Origin: an uncultured Collinsella sp.
GTDB taxonomy: Bacteria > Actinomycetota > Coriobacteriia > Coriobacteriales > Coriobacteriaceae
Length of the DNA: 40,604 nt
Assembly: GCA_934630375.1 (NCBI GenBank)
Contig: CAKTVQ010000015.1
Span: forward strand, 1 to 40,604
Direction of reading: 5' to 3'
Shown here: in pieces, positions 23,273-30,974 of the stretch
Layout: each line of letters opens with the position of its first letter
Numbering within the stretch: position 1 is the stretch's first letter
Translations under genes and position numbers: made by a program
The notes under the pieces: model-generated
Databases searched by the model: none
What the model saw: only the letters and a program-made list of their open reading frames with translations
What the model was told of the DNA's origin: nothing

Positions 23273-23968
23273 CTATGCCTGCTGCCAGGTGTCGACGAGC
23301 TCCTTGGCTGCGGCGTGGGGGTCATCGGCGCTGCAGACGGCGCTCACCACAAAGAAGCCGTCGACGCCGGTGGCCTTGAGCTGCGGCAGGTCGGCCGTCT
23401 TGACGCCGCCGCCCACTACGATGGGCACGGGGCTTGCCGTATGGAGCGCGGCCAAGTCCTCAAAGCTCTTGGTGATGATGGAACCGTCGGCAGCGCGCCC
23501 GCAATCGCGCTTGGTCTCGGTCTCGTGGAGCGGGCCGATGCCCAGGTAGTCGACCAGGCTCATGTCGGCGGTCTTGACGTACTCGAGCATCTCCTCGCAA
23601 CGGGCGGAAAGGCCCACGATGGCATCGGGGCCCAGCAGCTTGCGACAGACCTCGACGGGAATATCGCTCTGACCCACGTGCACGCCGTCGACAGCAATAC
23701 CCTGCTCGCGCGCGGCGAGCACGCAGTCAAGGCGGTCGTCGATCAGCAAGGCGACCTGACCGGTCTTGCCGGCCTGAGCGATAGCCTGCGCGGCGTCGTC
23801 GGTCAGCGCGATGATCTCGCGGGCACTTGCCACCTTGGAGCGCACCTGGATGCAGGTAAAGCCGGCGTCGAGCGCCTGGGTCACCACGTCGCCCACGGGG
23901 CGACCGAGCGTGTTTTCGGGGCCGAGCACCAGATAGGCCGAGATATCAAGGTTGTCGCGAATACTCAT
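23273..23968 (-). CDS. thiE: Thiamine phosphate synthase
   Basis: 231 residues, a TIM-barrel enzyme joining HMP-pyrophosphate and thiazole-phosphate to form thiamine phosphate. Motifs are IQVRSK, LLIDDRLD, GVHVGQSD, GLSAR, DYLGIGPLHETETKRD and PIVVGGGV, with the pyrophosphate-binding loops where expected. The start overlaps the preceding stop by 4 bases (ATGA), so it is co-translated with the YkoF-type gene. It is the last gene of the riboswitch-controlled operon. Confidence 0.95.
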   Translation of the reverse strand: MSIRDNLDISAYLVLGPENTLGRPVGDVVTQALDAGFTCIQVRSKVASAREIIALTDDAAQAIAQAGKTGQVALLIDDRLDCVLAAREQGIAVDGVHVGQSDIPVEVCRKLLGPDAIVGLSARCEEMLEYVKTADMSLVDYLGIGPLHETETKRDCGRAADGSIITKSFEDLAALHTASPVPIVVGGGVKTADLPQLKATGVDGFFVVSAVCSADDPHAAAKELVDTWQQA

Positions 23969-24306
23969 CGTGCTTCCTCCTGCTTTTTGATTTGCGCTTC
24001 CATGCGCTCGAGCTTGCCGTTCATGGTGTCAGTAAAACCGGGGCGAATATCTGCCTTGAGCACAACTTCGGTGCGGATGCCCTTGTTTGCCAGTACAAAG
24101 GTGGCGTCGCGTACGACCTGCATGACCTCGTCCCAGTCGCCTTCGATCTCGGTGAACATCGAGCTGGTGCGGTTGGGAAGGCCGCTCTCGCGGATGACGC
24201 GCACGACCTCGGCGACCTCGGCGGAGAGCTCGTCGCCCGTACCGCATGGGGCAATGGCCACCGCGACCAACGTGTTCATACCGGTTTTGGCTGCGGACTC
24301 GGACAT
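23965..24306 (-). CDS. YkoF/MTH1187-type thiamine-binding protein
   Basis: 113 residues; the ATG at 24306 follows GAGGAGG, which overlaps the end of thiM. The sequence NTLVAVAIAPCGTGDELSAE, then VVRVIRESGLPNRTSSMFTEIEGDWDEVMQVV, fits the DUF77/MTH1187-YkoF ferredoxin-like family. Members bind thiamine or its HMP part and often sit with thi genes. It lies 4 bp after thiM and overlaps thiE by 4 bp. A role in delivering HMP or sensing thiamine is probable but inferred. Confidence 0.88.
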   Translation of the reverse strand: MSESAAKTGMNTLVAVAIAPCGTGDELSAEVAEVVRVIRESGLPNRTSSMFTEIEGDWDEVMQVVRDATFVLANKGIRTEVVLKADIRPGFTDTMNGKLERMEAQIKKQEEAR

Positions 24307-24310
24307 GGCC

Positions 24311-25150
24311 CTATGCCTCCTCGAGCTCGAGCTGGTTGTCGGCGATGTCCTGGGCAGTTGCACGGTAGAGCTCGTCGATAAAGGCGACCTTAAAGCTCGC
24401 CGGGGCATCGGCGACGGCGGCGGCACGCGTGCCGGCAACGTTGTAGACGGCGGTGCCGCAGACGGCTGCCGTAAACGGATCGGCGGCGCAGGCATATACG
24501 GCCAGCACGCCGCCCTGCGAGCAGCCGCAGCCGGTGATCTTGGACATGAGCGGGCTGCCGCCGTGGGACTTGGCCACGGTTGTGCCGTCGGTAATCAGGT
24601 CGACTTCGCCCGAGACCACAACGGCGCCGCCGGTGTAGCGGGCGAGCGCCACGGCGGCATCGCGGGCAGCATCGACCGTGTCGGTGGTATCGACACCGCG
24701 CACGCGGCTCAGATCGGCTGCCTCGCCCTCAAGACCCCACAGGCCGGCGAGCGCGATGATCTCGGAGGCGTTGCCGCGCACGATGGCGGGCTTGTACTGC
24801 TTGAGCTCGTTTACCAGCTGGGTGCGCAGGCTACCGATGCCCAGACCCACCGGATCGAGCACCCAGGGCTTGCCGGCGTCGTGTGCCGCCTTGGCCGCGC
24901 GGGGAATCGTCTGTTCGTAGATGGGGAAGAGCGTGCCCATGTTGAGATAGATGGCGCCGCCGCCGGCAACGAGCGCCTCGCCCTCGTCGGGCAGATAGAC
25001 CATGGCGGCCGAACCGCCCACGGCGAGCTGCGCGTTGGCGACAAAGTCAATCGTCACCGTGTTGGTGATGGAGCCCGCCATTGGGTTGGTGGCGCGAATC
25101 TCGTCCACGGCCTTGACTACACGTTGTTTAAGCTGTTCCGAATCAATCAC
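24311..25150 (-). CDS. thiM: Hydroxyethylthiazole kinase
   Basis: 279 residues; a GTG start at 25150 is chosen because AAGGAGG lies 8 bases upstream, and the longer frame runs into the riboswitch. The enzyme phosphorylates 4-methyl-5-(2-hydroxyethyl)thiazole for salvage. Ribokinase-like motifs are ITNTVTIDFVANAQLAVGGS, LVAGGGAIYLNMGTL, PWVLDPVGLG, VRGNASEI and the ATP/anion-hole ITGCGCSQGG, with a Cys-rich loop as in ThiM. It is the first gene after the TPP riboswitch. With thiE it makes thiamine phosphate from salvaged thiazole; no thiD or HMP synthesis gene is in the window. Confidence 0.95.
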   Translation of the reverse strand: MIDSEQLKQRVVKAVDEIRATNPMAGSITNTVTIDFVANAQLAVGGSAAMVYLPDEGEALVAGGGAIYLNMGTLFPIYEQTIPRAAKAAHDAGKPWVLDPVGLGIGSLRTQLVNELKQYKPAIVRGNASEIIALAGLWGLEGEAADLSRVRGVDTTDTVDAARDAAVALARYTGGAVVVSGEVDLITDGTTVAKSHGGSPLMSKITGCGCSQGGVLAVYACAADPFTAAVCGTAVYNVAGTRAAAVADAPASFKVAFIDELYRATAQDIADNQLELEEA

Positions 25151-25172
25151 TGCACATGCCTCCTTGGCATAG

Positions 25173-25202
25173 AAAAGGGGCGCTGTGCATAGACAGCGCC
25201 CC
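25173..25202 (-). terminator. Riboswitch-linked intrinsic terminator (attenuator)
   Basis: On the minus strand GGGGCGCTGT (25202-25193) pairs with ACAGCGCCCC (25186-25177) around a 6-nt loop, followed by TTTT. It lies between the TPP aptamer and the thiM ribosome site, so TPP binding should favour premature termination. Confidence 0.88.
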
Positions 25203-25216
25203 TGTAAAGGCGGCAT

Positions 25217-25304
25217 GCTCCCTACGCCAGCATTAACTGACAGGTTCAAAGGATTGGGCCCATTGCCCTCTCAGCCTTGTGGTTTGCACCGCCGGCACTC
25301 CCGC
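25217..25304 (-). ncRNA. TPP riboswitch (THI element)
   Basis: On the minus strand the conserved cores are present in order: CGGGAGTGCC (P1/P2 side), GGCTGAGAGG (the pyrimidine-sensing CUGAGA), CCTTTGAACCTG and GCGTAGGGAGC. They are spaced as in the THI box. It controls thiM-ykoF-like-thiE together with the attenuator downstream. Confidence 0.95.
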
Positions 25305-25333
25305 ATCGAATCTGTTGTCCCCTATACTAGCGC

Positions 25334-25435
25334 ACCTGCCAAAAAGGGTCAGGTTTATTTTGGCAGGTACCAACTGGGGCGATGCGTTTTCCCAGATAAA
25401 ACCTGCCAAAATAAACCTGTCCCTTTTTGGCAGGT
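25334..25435. repeat. 35-bp inverted repeat with nested hairpins
   Basis: Arm 1 (25334-25368) and arm 2 (25401-25435) are reverse complements with one mismatch. Each arm itself begins ACCTGCCAAAA and ends TTTTGGCAGGT, so each can fold alone. The 32-bp spacer also holds CTGGG/CCCAG. The element sits between the divergent thiM leader and the HAD gene; a -10-like TACAAT (25439) lies right at its edge. Confidence 0.8.
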
Positions 25436-25474
25436 CGGTACAATAGACGGGATGAGAATGACCGAGGGGACCCT

Positions 25475-26383
25475 ATGATTAAACTTGTGCTGACCGATAT
25501 GGACGATACGCTGATTCCCGCTGGGCAAGACGGTGCCAGTGACTATGCTATCGAGGGCATTCACGCTATGCAGGCAGCGGGCCTGCACTTTGGCCCGGTT
25601 TCGGGCCGTCAGCCGTCCGCGATGGGCTGGATGTTCCGCAATCGCTCCGAGTGCTTTTCGACCGGTGCCTTCTGCAACGGACAGGTGATGTTTGTCGACG
25701 GCGAGGTGGTCGCATCGCGCGCAACCGACAACGACGCCCTGATGCTCCTGGCCGACTACCTCGAGCAAGAGACCGACGATACGTATCTAAAGGTCTACAG
25801 CCTGGGCGATGACTTTTGGGACAACGATGCCTATTGCGTGACGCGCGACCCCGAGCGCGTGCGTCGTGCCATGGAGTCGGGCGGCAACGCGTGGCTCAAG
25901 GGCGAAGAGGCCCCGTGCCGCCCCGTTGTCGATGATGCCCCGGTATACAAGGCCAATATTTGGAGCGCCCGCTCGCGTGAAGAGCTCGCCGAGCTACGTG
26001 AGCGCGTTGCTGTCGAGGTGCCAGAGCTCTCGCTTGTGTTCCCCAACAATCGCGTGCGCCTGTTCGACATCCTTCCGGCCGGTTGGGACAAGGGCTGCGC
26101 CGCGCTCGAGCTGGCACGCGCTTTGGGCCTGACGCCCGACGAGGTGGCCGTGTTCGGCGATTCCGATAACGACCTGCCCATGATTGATGCCGCCCCCAAC
26201 TCCGTTGCAGTCGCCAACGCCAACGAGGCCGTCACGGCTGCGGCGCGCTGGCATATCGGCGCCGCGGCGGACGATGCAGTTGCCAAGGCTCTGCACCAGA
26301 TTGCCGCCTGCGCCGCGACGGGGAAGATGCCGTCGTTTATGCGCCAGGCAGATGCGGCGGGTCCGCGCGTCGCGAACGCCTAG
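25475..26383 (+). CDS. Cof-type HAD-IIB family phosphatase
   Basis: 302 residues; ATG 25475 follows GAGGGGA. HAD motifs are VLTDMDDTLIP (motif I, nucleophile Asp), GPVSGRQPS (motif II), the lysine in AGWDKGCAALELARALG (motif III) and VAVFGDSDNDLPMIDAAPNSVAV (motif IV). The large C2-type cap between motifs II and III marks the Cof class of sugar-phosphate/nucleotide phosphatases. The substrate cannot be predicted. The LysR gene follows 10 bp downstream with its own ribosome site, so the two are co-transcribed. Confidence 0.93.
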   Translation: MIKLVLTDMDDTLIPAGQDGASDYAIEGIHAMQAAGLHFGPVSGRQPSAMGWMFRNRSECFSTGAFCNGQVMFVDGEVVASRATDNDALMLLADYLEQETDDTYLKVYSLGDDFWDNDAYCVTRDPERVRRAMESGGNAWLKGEEAPCRPVVDDAPVYKANIWSARSREELAELRERVAVEVPELSLVFPNNRVRLFDILPAGWDKGCAALELARALGLTPDEVAVFGDSDNDLPMIDAAPNSVAVANANEAVTAAARWHIGAAADDAVAKALHQIAACAATGKMPSFMRQADAAGPRVANA

Positions 26384-26393
26384 GGAGGCCACT

Positions 26394-27290
26394 ATGAAGC
26401 TCCAGCAGCTCAGATATGTCGTTAAGGTTGCCGAGTGCGGCAGCATTACCGAGGCCTCACGTCGCCTCTTTGTGTCGCAGCCCTCAATCACTGCATCGAT
26501 CCGCGAGCTCGAAAACGAGATGGGCGTGCACATCTTTGAGCGCACCAACAAGGGCGTTATCGTGTCCGAGGAGGGTGAGACCTTTTTGGGCTACGCGCGC
26601 CAGGTGCTCGATCAGGCCGATCTGCTCGAGGACAAATATAAAGGTGCGTCCGAGCAGGTGCCGCATTTTAGCGTGAGCTGCCAGCATTATTCCTTTGCCG
26701 TCAATGCGTTTGTCGACGTGATCCGCGAGTTCGATGCCGCGCGCTACGATTTTACCCTGCGCGAGGAGCAGACCCACGAGATTATCGAAGACGTTGCGCA
26801 CATGAAAAGCGAGCTGGGCATCCTGTACCTGTCCGAGCACAATCGCGAGGTTATCGAGCGCATGCTGGCGGCCAACGAGCTCGTATTCGAAGGGCTCTTC
26901 TGCGCCGCGCCGCACGTTTTCGTGTGTGCCGAGCATCCGCTGGCGGGCCGCTCCCGCGTAACGCTCGAGGATCTGGAAGATTACCCGTTCCTGTCCTATG
27001 AGCAGGGAAGCTATAACTCGTTCTATTATTCCGAGGAGCTGACCTCGACGTTTGAACGCCGTAAGAACATCCGCGTGCGCGACCGCGCGACGCTGTTCAA
27101 CCTGGCCATGGGCCTCAACGGCTATACAGTATGCTCGGGCGTGATCAGCCATGAGCTCAACGGTCCCGGCATTATCTCGATTCCGCTCGATGTGGACGAG
27201 TATATGGAGATTGGCATCATCACACGCAAGAACACGACGCTCACGCGCTATGGGCAGGCCTATATCGAGGCGATTCGTCAGCACATCTAG
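26394..27290 (+). CDS. LysR-family transcriptional regulator
   Basis: 298 residues, start behind AGGGAGG. The N-terminal winged helix-turn-helix reads MKLQQLRYVVKVAECGSITE, then ASRRLFVSQPSITASIRELE, typical of LysR. The C-terminal two-lobed effector domain includes HFSVSCQHYSFAVNAFVD and YPFLSYEQGSYNSFYYSEE. The next gene on the same strand, a MetE-like methyltransferase, has a LysR-type palindrome in its leader. Control of methionine-related genes is thus likely but not shown. The effector is unknown. Confidence 0.94.
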   Translation: MKLQQLRYVVKVAECGSITEASRRLFVSQPSITASIRELENEMGVHIFERTNKGVIVSEEGETFLGYARQVLDQADLLEDKYKGASEQVPHFSVSCQHYSFAVNAFVDVIREFDAARYDFTLREEQTHEIIEDVAHMKSELGILYLSEHNREVIERMLAANELVFEGLFCAAPHVFVCAEHPLAGRSRVTLEDLEDYPFLSYEQGSYNSFYYSEELTSTFERRKNIRVRDRATLFNLAMGLNGYTVCSGVISHELNGPGIISIPLDVDEYMEIGIITRKNTTLTRYGQAYIEAIRQHI

Positions 27291-27336
27291 GCTGCTGTGC
27301 TCCGCGCGGGTCAAATTTCTTTATGGCAGTCCAGAC

Positions 27337-27359
27337 TGATATAGGAATCATCTATATCA
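27337..27359 (+). promoter_or_regulatory. Palindromic operator candidate upstream of MetE-like gene
   Basis: TGATATAG (27337-27344) and CTATATCA (27352-27359) are perfect 8-bp arms around 7 bp, which fits the LysR T-N11-A style of site. It lies 87 bp before the MetE-like start and 46 bp after the LysR gene. Confidence 0.6.
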
Positions 27360-27445
27360 AACTGTTATAAACGTATATTTTACGATGGCCATATGAGCGC
27401 TCATACTCTGTCCCAGTAAAGCAACCAATGCAAAGGGAGATATCT

Positions 27446-28579
27446 ATGAGCACTTCGATTCAACCGAACGCGCCGTTTCGCGCCGATATCGTCGGCAGCT
27501 TTCTGCGTCCGCAGACCGTAAAGGACGCCCGTGCCGCCCATGCCGCGGGTACGCTCGACGACGCCGGCCTTAAGGCCGTCGAGGACGAGGCCATTCGCGA
27601 CTTGGTGGCCAAGCAGAAGGCTGCCGGCCTGCAGGTGATCACGGACGGCGAATTCCGCCGCAGCTACTGGCACCTCGACTTTATGTGGGGTCTCAACGGC
27701 ATCGAGCGCCGCACCTCGCGCACCGGCTATATGTTCCACGACGAGGAGACTACGGCCGATACCGCTGTGGTGACCGGTCCCATCAGCGGCGAGAACCATC
27801 CGTTCGTTGCACACTTTAAGTTTGTCAAAGCCCTCGAGGGCGAGGGCCAGGTCGCGCGCCAGACCATTCCGGCGCCAATCCAGACGTTCTCCGAGGTTAC
27901 GCTCGATCGTTGCGATGGTCAGCTGGAGGGCCTGCGCACCGTCTATAAGACCGATGAGGAGCTTGCCGACGCCATTGCCGCCGCTTATCGCACGGTGATT
28001 GCCGACCTGTATGCCGCGGGCTGCCGCAACATCCAGTTTGATGACTGCACCTGGGGTATCTACTGCGATACCGATTTTGTTGCCAAAACCGGCATGAGCC
28101 CGGTCGACCTGCAAAAGGTAAGCGAGCTGGGCGTGGCGCTCAACAATGCCGCCATCGAGGGCAAGCCCGACGATCTGGTTATCAACACGCATGTATGCCG
28201 CGGCAACTACCACTCCACCTACGCTTTTGAGGGCGGCTACGGCCCCATCGCGCCGTACCTGTTTGCGCATGAGGACGTTGACGCGTTCTATCTGGAGTTC
28301 GACACGCCCCGCGCCGGTGGTTTTGAGCCGCTCAAGTACGTTGCCCCCGGCAAGAAGGTCGTGCTGGGCTTGGTGACCACCAAGGCGGCAGAGCTCGAGA
28401 ACGAGGATGTTATCGTCGAGCGCATCCGCGAGGCGGCAAAGTACGTGCCGCTCGAGAACCTGTATCTGTCTCCGCAGTGTGGCTTTGCCAGCTGCGAGAT
28501 TGGCAATAAGCTGACCGAGGACGAGCAGTGGGCAAAGATTGCGCTGGTCAGGCGTATTGCCGAGCGCGTCTGGAAGTAA
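27446..28579 (+). CDS. MetE C-terminal-like (YxjG/YxjH type) methyltransferase
   Basis: 377 residues; ATG 27446 follows AAAGGGAGA. It matches the zinc-dependent cobalamin-independent methionine synthase C-terminal barrel: ADIVGSFLRPQTVKDA, VITDGEFRRSYWHLDFMWG, IQFDDCTWG, the zinc-ligand motif NTHVCRGN (His and Cys) and LSPQCGFAS (second Cys). The length is half that of full MetE, as in the YxjG/YxjH group, which methylates homocysteine using a methyl donor that need not be folate polyglutamate. Regulation by the preceding LysR is plausible. The exact methyl donor is uncertain. Confidence 0.92.
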   Translation: MSTSIQPNAPFRADIVGSFLRPQTVKDARAAHAAGTLDDAGLKAVEDEAIRDLVAKQKAAGLQVITDGEFRRSYWHLDFMWGLNGIERRTSRTGYMFHDEETTADTAVVTGPISGENHPFVAHFKFVKALEGEGQVARQTIPAPIQTFSEVTLDRCDGQLEGLRTVYKTDEELADAIAAAYRTVIADLYAAGCRNIQFDDCTWGIYCDTDFVAKTGMSPVDLQKVSELGVALNNAAIEGKPDDLVINTHVCRGNYHSTYAFEGGYGPIAPYLFAHEDVDAFYLEFDTPRAGGFEPLKYVAPGKKVVLGLVTTKAAELENEDVIVERIREAAKYVPLENLYLSPQCGFASCEIGNKLTEDEQWAKIALVRRIAERVWK

Positions 28580-28701
28580 CGCTACCGTTCGCAGGTGACG
28601 GCGCGTGCGAGGCATTGCGTATCACGTACAATGGTTCGGATCGTATCGTTCGGGCAGGTTATCCGATATGCCTGATCGCCCTTCCATTCGAAAGGACTTC
28701 C

Positions 28702-30036
28702 ATGTCCCAGTCTTCGACGCCCGCCGTCACCGATGCCATCTACGATGCATCGTCGCTCGGCCGCCCGCGCATGTTTGTGTTGGGTTTGCAACACATGTTT
28801 GCGATGTTCGGAGCCACGGTGCTCGTGCCCGTGCTCACCGGCCTTTCCGTTTCGGCGACGCTTCTGTTCGCCGGCATCGGCACGCTGCTGTTTCATTTTC
28901 TATCGCGCGGTAAGGTGCCCGCGTTCCTGGGCTCCTCGTTTGCCTTTATCGCGGGTTATGCCGCCATTGCGCCCAACGGCGAGGCCGAGCTTTTGCCCTA
29001 CGCTTGCCTGGGCGTAGCTTGTGCAGGCCTGCTCTATCCGGTGCTTGCGGCCCTGTTCCGCGCCTTTGGCGCCAAGCGTGTCATGCGTTTCTTCCCGCCG
29101 GTGGTGACTGGCCCAATCGTCATTTCCATCGGCTTGATCCTGGCAAGCTCTGCCATTGCTAACTGCCAGACCAACTGGTTTGTTGCTGTTATTGCCGTTG
29201 CCGTGATCGTCATCTGCAACATTTGGGGCCGCGGCATGGTCAAGATCGTGCCGATTCTGCTGGGCGTTGTGGTGAGCTATGCCGTTGCGGCGGTGCTGGG
29301 CGAGGTTGATTTTTCGGGGATTGCCGCCGCGCCGTGGGTCGGTCTACCTGTCGTGTGGGACAACACCGTGTTCGCGCTCTTTGGACCGCAGTTCGATAGC
29401 AGTCTTGCCACGACGGCCATTATCACCATCATGCCGCTGGCCTTTGCGACCATGATTGAGCACATTGGAGATATTTCCGCCATTGGCTCTACCTGCGAGC
29501 GCAACTACATTGCCGACCCCGGCCTGCATCGCACGCTGCTCGGCGATGGTCTCGCCACGATTCTGGCTTCGCTCTTTGGTGCTCCGGCCAACACTACGTA
29601 TGGCGAGAACACCGGTGTGCTTGCCCTGACGCGTGTGTTCGACCCGCGCGTGATTCGCATTGCCGCGTGCTGCGCCATCGTGCTTTCGTTCTGTCCCAAG
29701 TTCGCCGCGGTCATCGCCGCCATGCCGGCATGCGTTATCGGTGGCGTGTCGCTCGTGCTCTACGGCATGATCAGCGCCGTGGGCGTTCGCAACCTCATCG
29801 AGAACCAGGTCGATTTCCAGAACAACCGCAACGTGCTGGTGGCCGCTCTGGTGCTCGTGCTTTCACTTGGCATTGCTTACAGCACCGCCGGTGCCATCGT
29901 GCTGGAGCTGGGCGGCGTGACGATTTCGCTTTCGGGCCTTGCCGTGGGTTCGCTGGTGGGCATTGTGCTCAACGCCATCCTGCCGGGTAACGACTTTGAG
30001 TTTGATGTCTCCGAGCTTGAGGAGGCTGCTGAATAG
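28702..30036 (+). CDS. uraA: Uracil permease (NCS2 family)
   Basis: 444 residues; ATG 28702 follows GAAAGGA. It is a polytopic membrane protein with about 12-14 segments. UraA-type hallmarks are LGLQHMFAMFGATVLVPVLTG at the N-terminus, FLGSSFAFI, the catalytic-helix segment TMIEHIGDISAIG with its conserved Glu/His, and NTTYGENTGVLALTRVFDP. It should import uracil with protons. No PyrR site or riboswitch is visible in the 120-bp leader. A strong terminator follows. Confidence 0.94.
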   Translation: MSQSSTPAVTDAIYDASSLGRPRMFVLGLQHMFAMFGATVLVPVLTGLSVSATLLFAGIGTLLFHFLSRGKVPAFLGSSFAFIAGYAAIAPNGEAELLPYACLGVACAGLLYPVLAALFRAFGAKRVMRFFPPVVTGPIVISIGLILASSAIANCQTNWFVAVIAVAVIVICNIWGRGMVKIVPILLGVVVSYAVAAVLGEVDFSGIAAAPWVGLPVVWDNTVFALFGPQFDSSLATTAIITIMPLAFATMIEHIGDISAIGSTCERNYIADPGLHRTLLGDGLATILASLFGAPANTTYGENTGVLALTRVFDPRVIRIAACCAIVLSFCPKFAAVIAAMPACVIGGVSLVLYGMISAVGVRNLIENQVDFQNNRNVLVAALVLVLSLGIAYSTAGAIVLELGGVTISLSGLAVGSLVGIVLNAILPGNDFEFDVSELEEAAE

Positions 30037-30053
30037 TAGCTGCGTTCAGCCAA

Positions 30054-30101
30054 ATTAAAAATGGCGTCCATGCGTATGTACGCGTGGACGCCATTTTTAA
30101 T
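30054..30101. terminator. Bidirectional terminator
   Basis: A perfect 17-bp stem (30054-30070 with 30085-30101, core AAAAATGGCGTCCA) flanked by A/T. It overlaps the stop codon of the convergent esterase gene (30097-30099). Confidence 0.88.
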
Positions 30102-30762
30102 GCGTCAGTATCCAGTGGATGCCGCGTGCCATGCGCAGGTCAGTTTGGGCAAAGTGATTGCCGGGGTTGAGCTCCAGCGTTGTTGAAATGTCACGCTCGA
30201 TAAACAGCTCTTCCATCGCGCGCGTATCGTCGAGTACGTGCCGCATCATGCGGTTGGGCGTCTTGGTTTCCTTTTTACCGAGTGACAGGTAGACGGCATC
30301 GGGCGCGTTCGGCATCGTATGCTCGTGCGCGTAGTCGATAAAACCGGGAAACCACAGCGATCCCGATGCGCTTGCGGCGCGGTCAAAGGCATCGGTCTGC
30401 CAGAGGGTCCAAAGCGAAAAGAGGCCCGCCAATGAGTAACCGGCAATGCCGCGCCAGGTGGGCGGGCAGGGAAGTGATGATTCGATCTCTGGGATTATCT
30501 GATTCAGCAGTTCATCGAGAAACTCAGACGCCTGACCGCCGAAAGGCTCAGCATCGCGTACAGTTCCATCGCATGCCCAGGGGCTCAGCTCGCGATTCCA
30601 ATCGAGCCCGCCAATGGTGACGAGGGTGAATGGCGGACAGTCGAGCTCTCGGCAACACTCATAAACCTCGCTGCCGTCGCCCACGACCACAGGAAGGTAG
30701 ATGACAGGCGCGCTTTCCGTATGATTCGAATAAACGGTTATCTGCTTTTGATGCGCTTCCAT
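30097..30762 (-). CDS. Alpha/beta hydrolase, putative esterase (esterase D-like)
   Basis: 221 residues, in the PF00756-type putative esterase family. The nucleophile elbow is GYSLAG with its catalytic Ser, set in IAGYSLAGLFSLWTLW; the oxyanion/strand region is LVTIGGLDWNRELSPW; and the terminal catalytic His is probably in LNPGNHFAQTD. ATG 30762 has GAGAAG upstream. There is no signal peptide. Enterochelin esterase, feruloyl esterase and acyltransferases share this fold, so the substrate is open. Confidence 0.88.
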   Translation of the reverse strand: MEAHQKQITVYSNHTESAPVIYLPVVVGDGSEVYECCRELDCPPFTLVTIGGLDWNRELSPWACDGTVRDAEPFGGQASEFLDELLNQIIPEIESSLPCPPTWRGIAGYSLAGLFSLWTLWQTDAFDRAASASGSLWFPGFIDYAHEHTMPNAPDAVYLSLGKKETKTPNRMMRHVLDDTRAMEELFIERDISTTLELNPGNHFAQTDLRMARGIHWILTH

Positions 30763-30869
30763 GACGGGCTTCTCTCAGTGTTGTGATATCGGCAGCCTCA
30801 ATTGTCGCACGCCAGCGTATGCCGGTTGGACAGCATCAAGAACATTCGCGTGCGCCGCGCGGGCGCAAA

Positions 30870-30910
30870 TGAAAAACGCCACCGCCGGAGGGGAGCTTGG
30901 CGGTGGCGTT
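30870..30910 (-). terminator. Terminator of surface-protein gene
   Basis: AACGCCACCGCC (30875-30886) pairs with GGCGGTGGCGTT (30899-30910). On the minus strand it is followed by TTTTC. Confidence 0.87.
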
Positions 30911-30974
30911 GCTAAACGGTGTGCAGGCTAGCACTTCTGTGGGTGCCGTCCCGTGCGTTAAAGGTCAAAGCTGT

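Noticed and set aside
23315..25192. Very long open frame on the plus strand opposite the thi operon
   Set aside because: Antisense shadow of GC-rich genes; low-complexity His/Gly/Ala-rich translation, no ribosome site, and the minus-strand genes have clear motifs and a riboswitch.
27401..28615. Minus-strand open frame of about 400 codons opposite the MetE-like gene
   Set aside because: Antisense of a recognised enzyme; no motif and no start signal.
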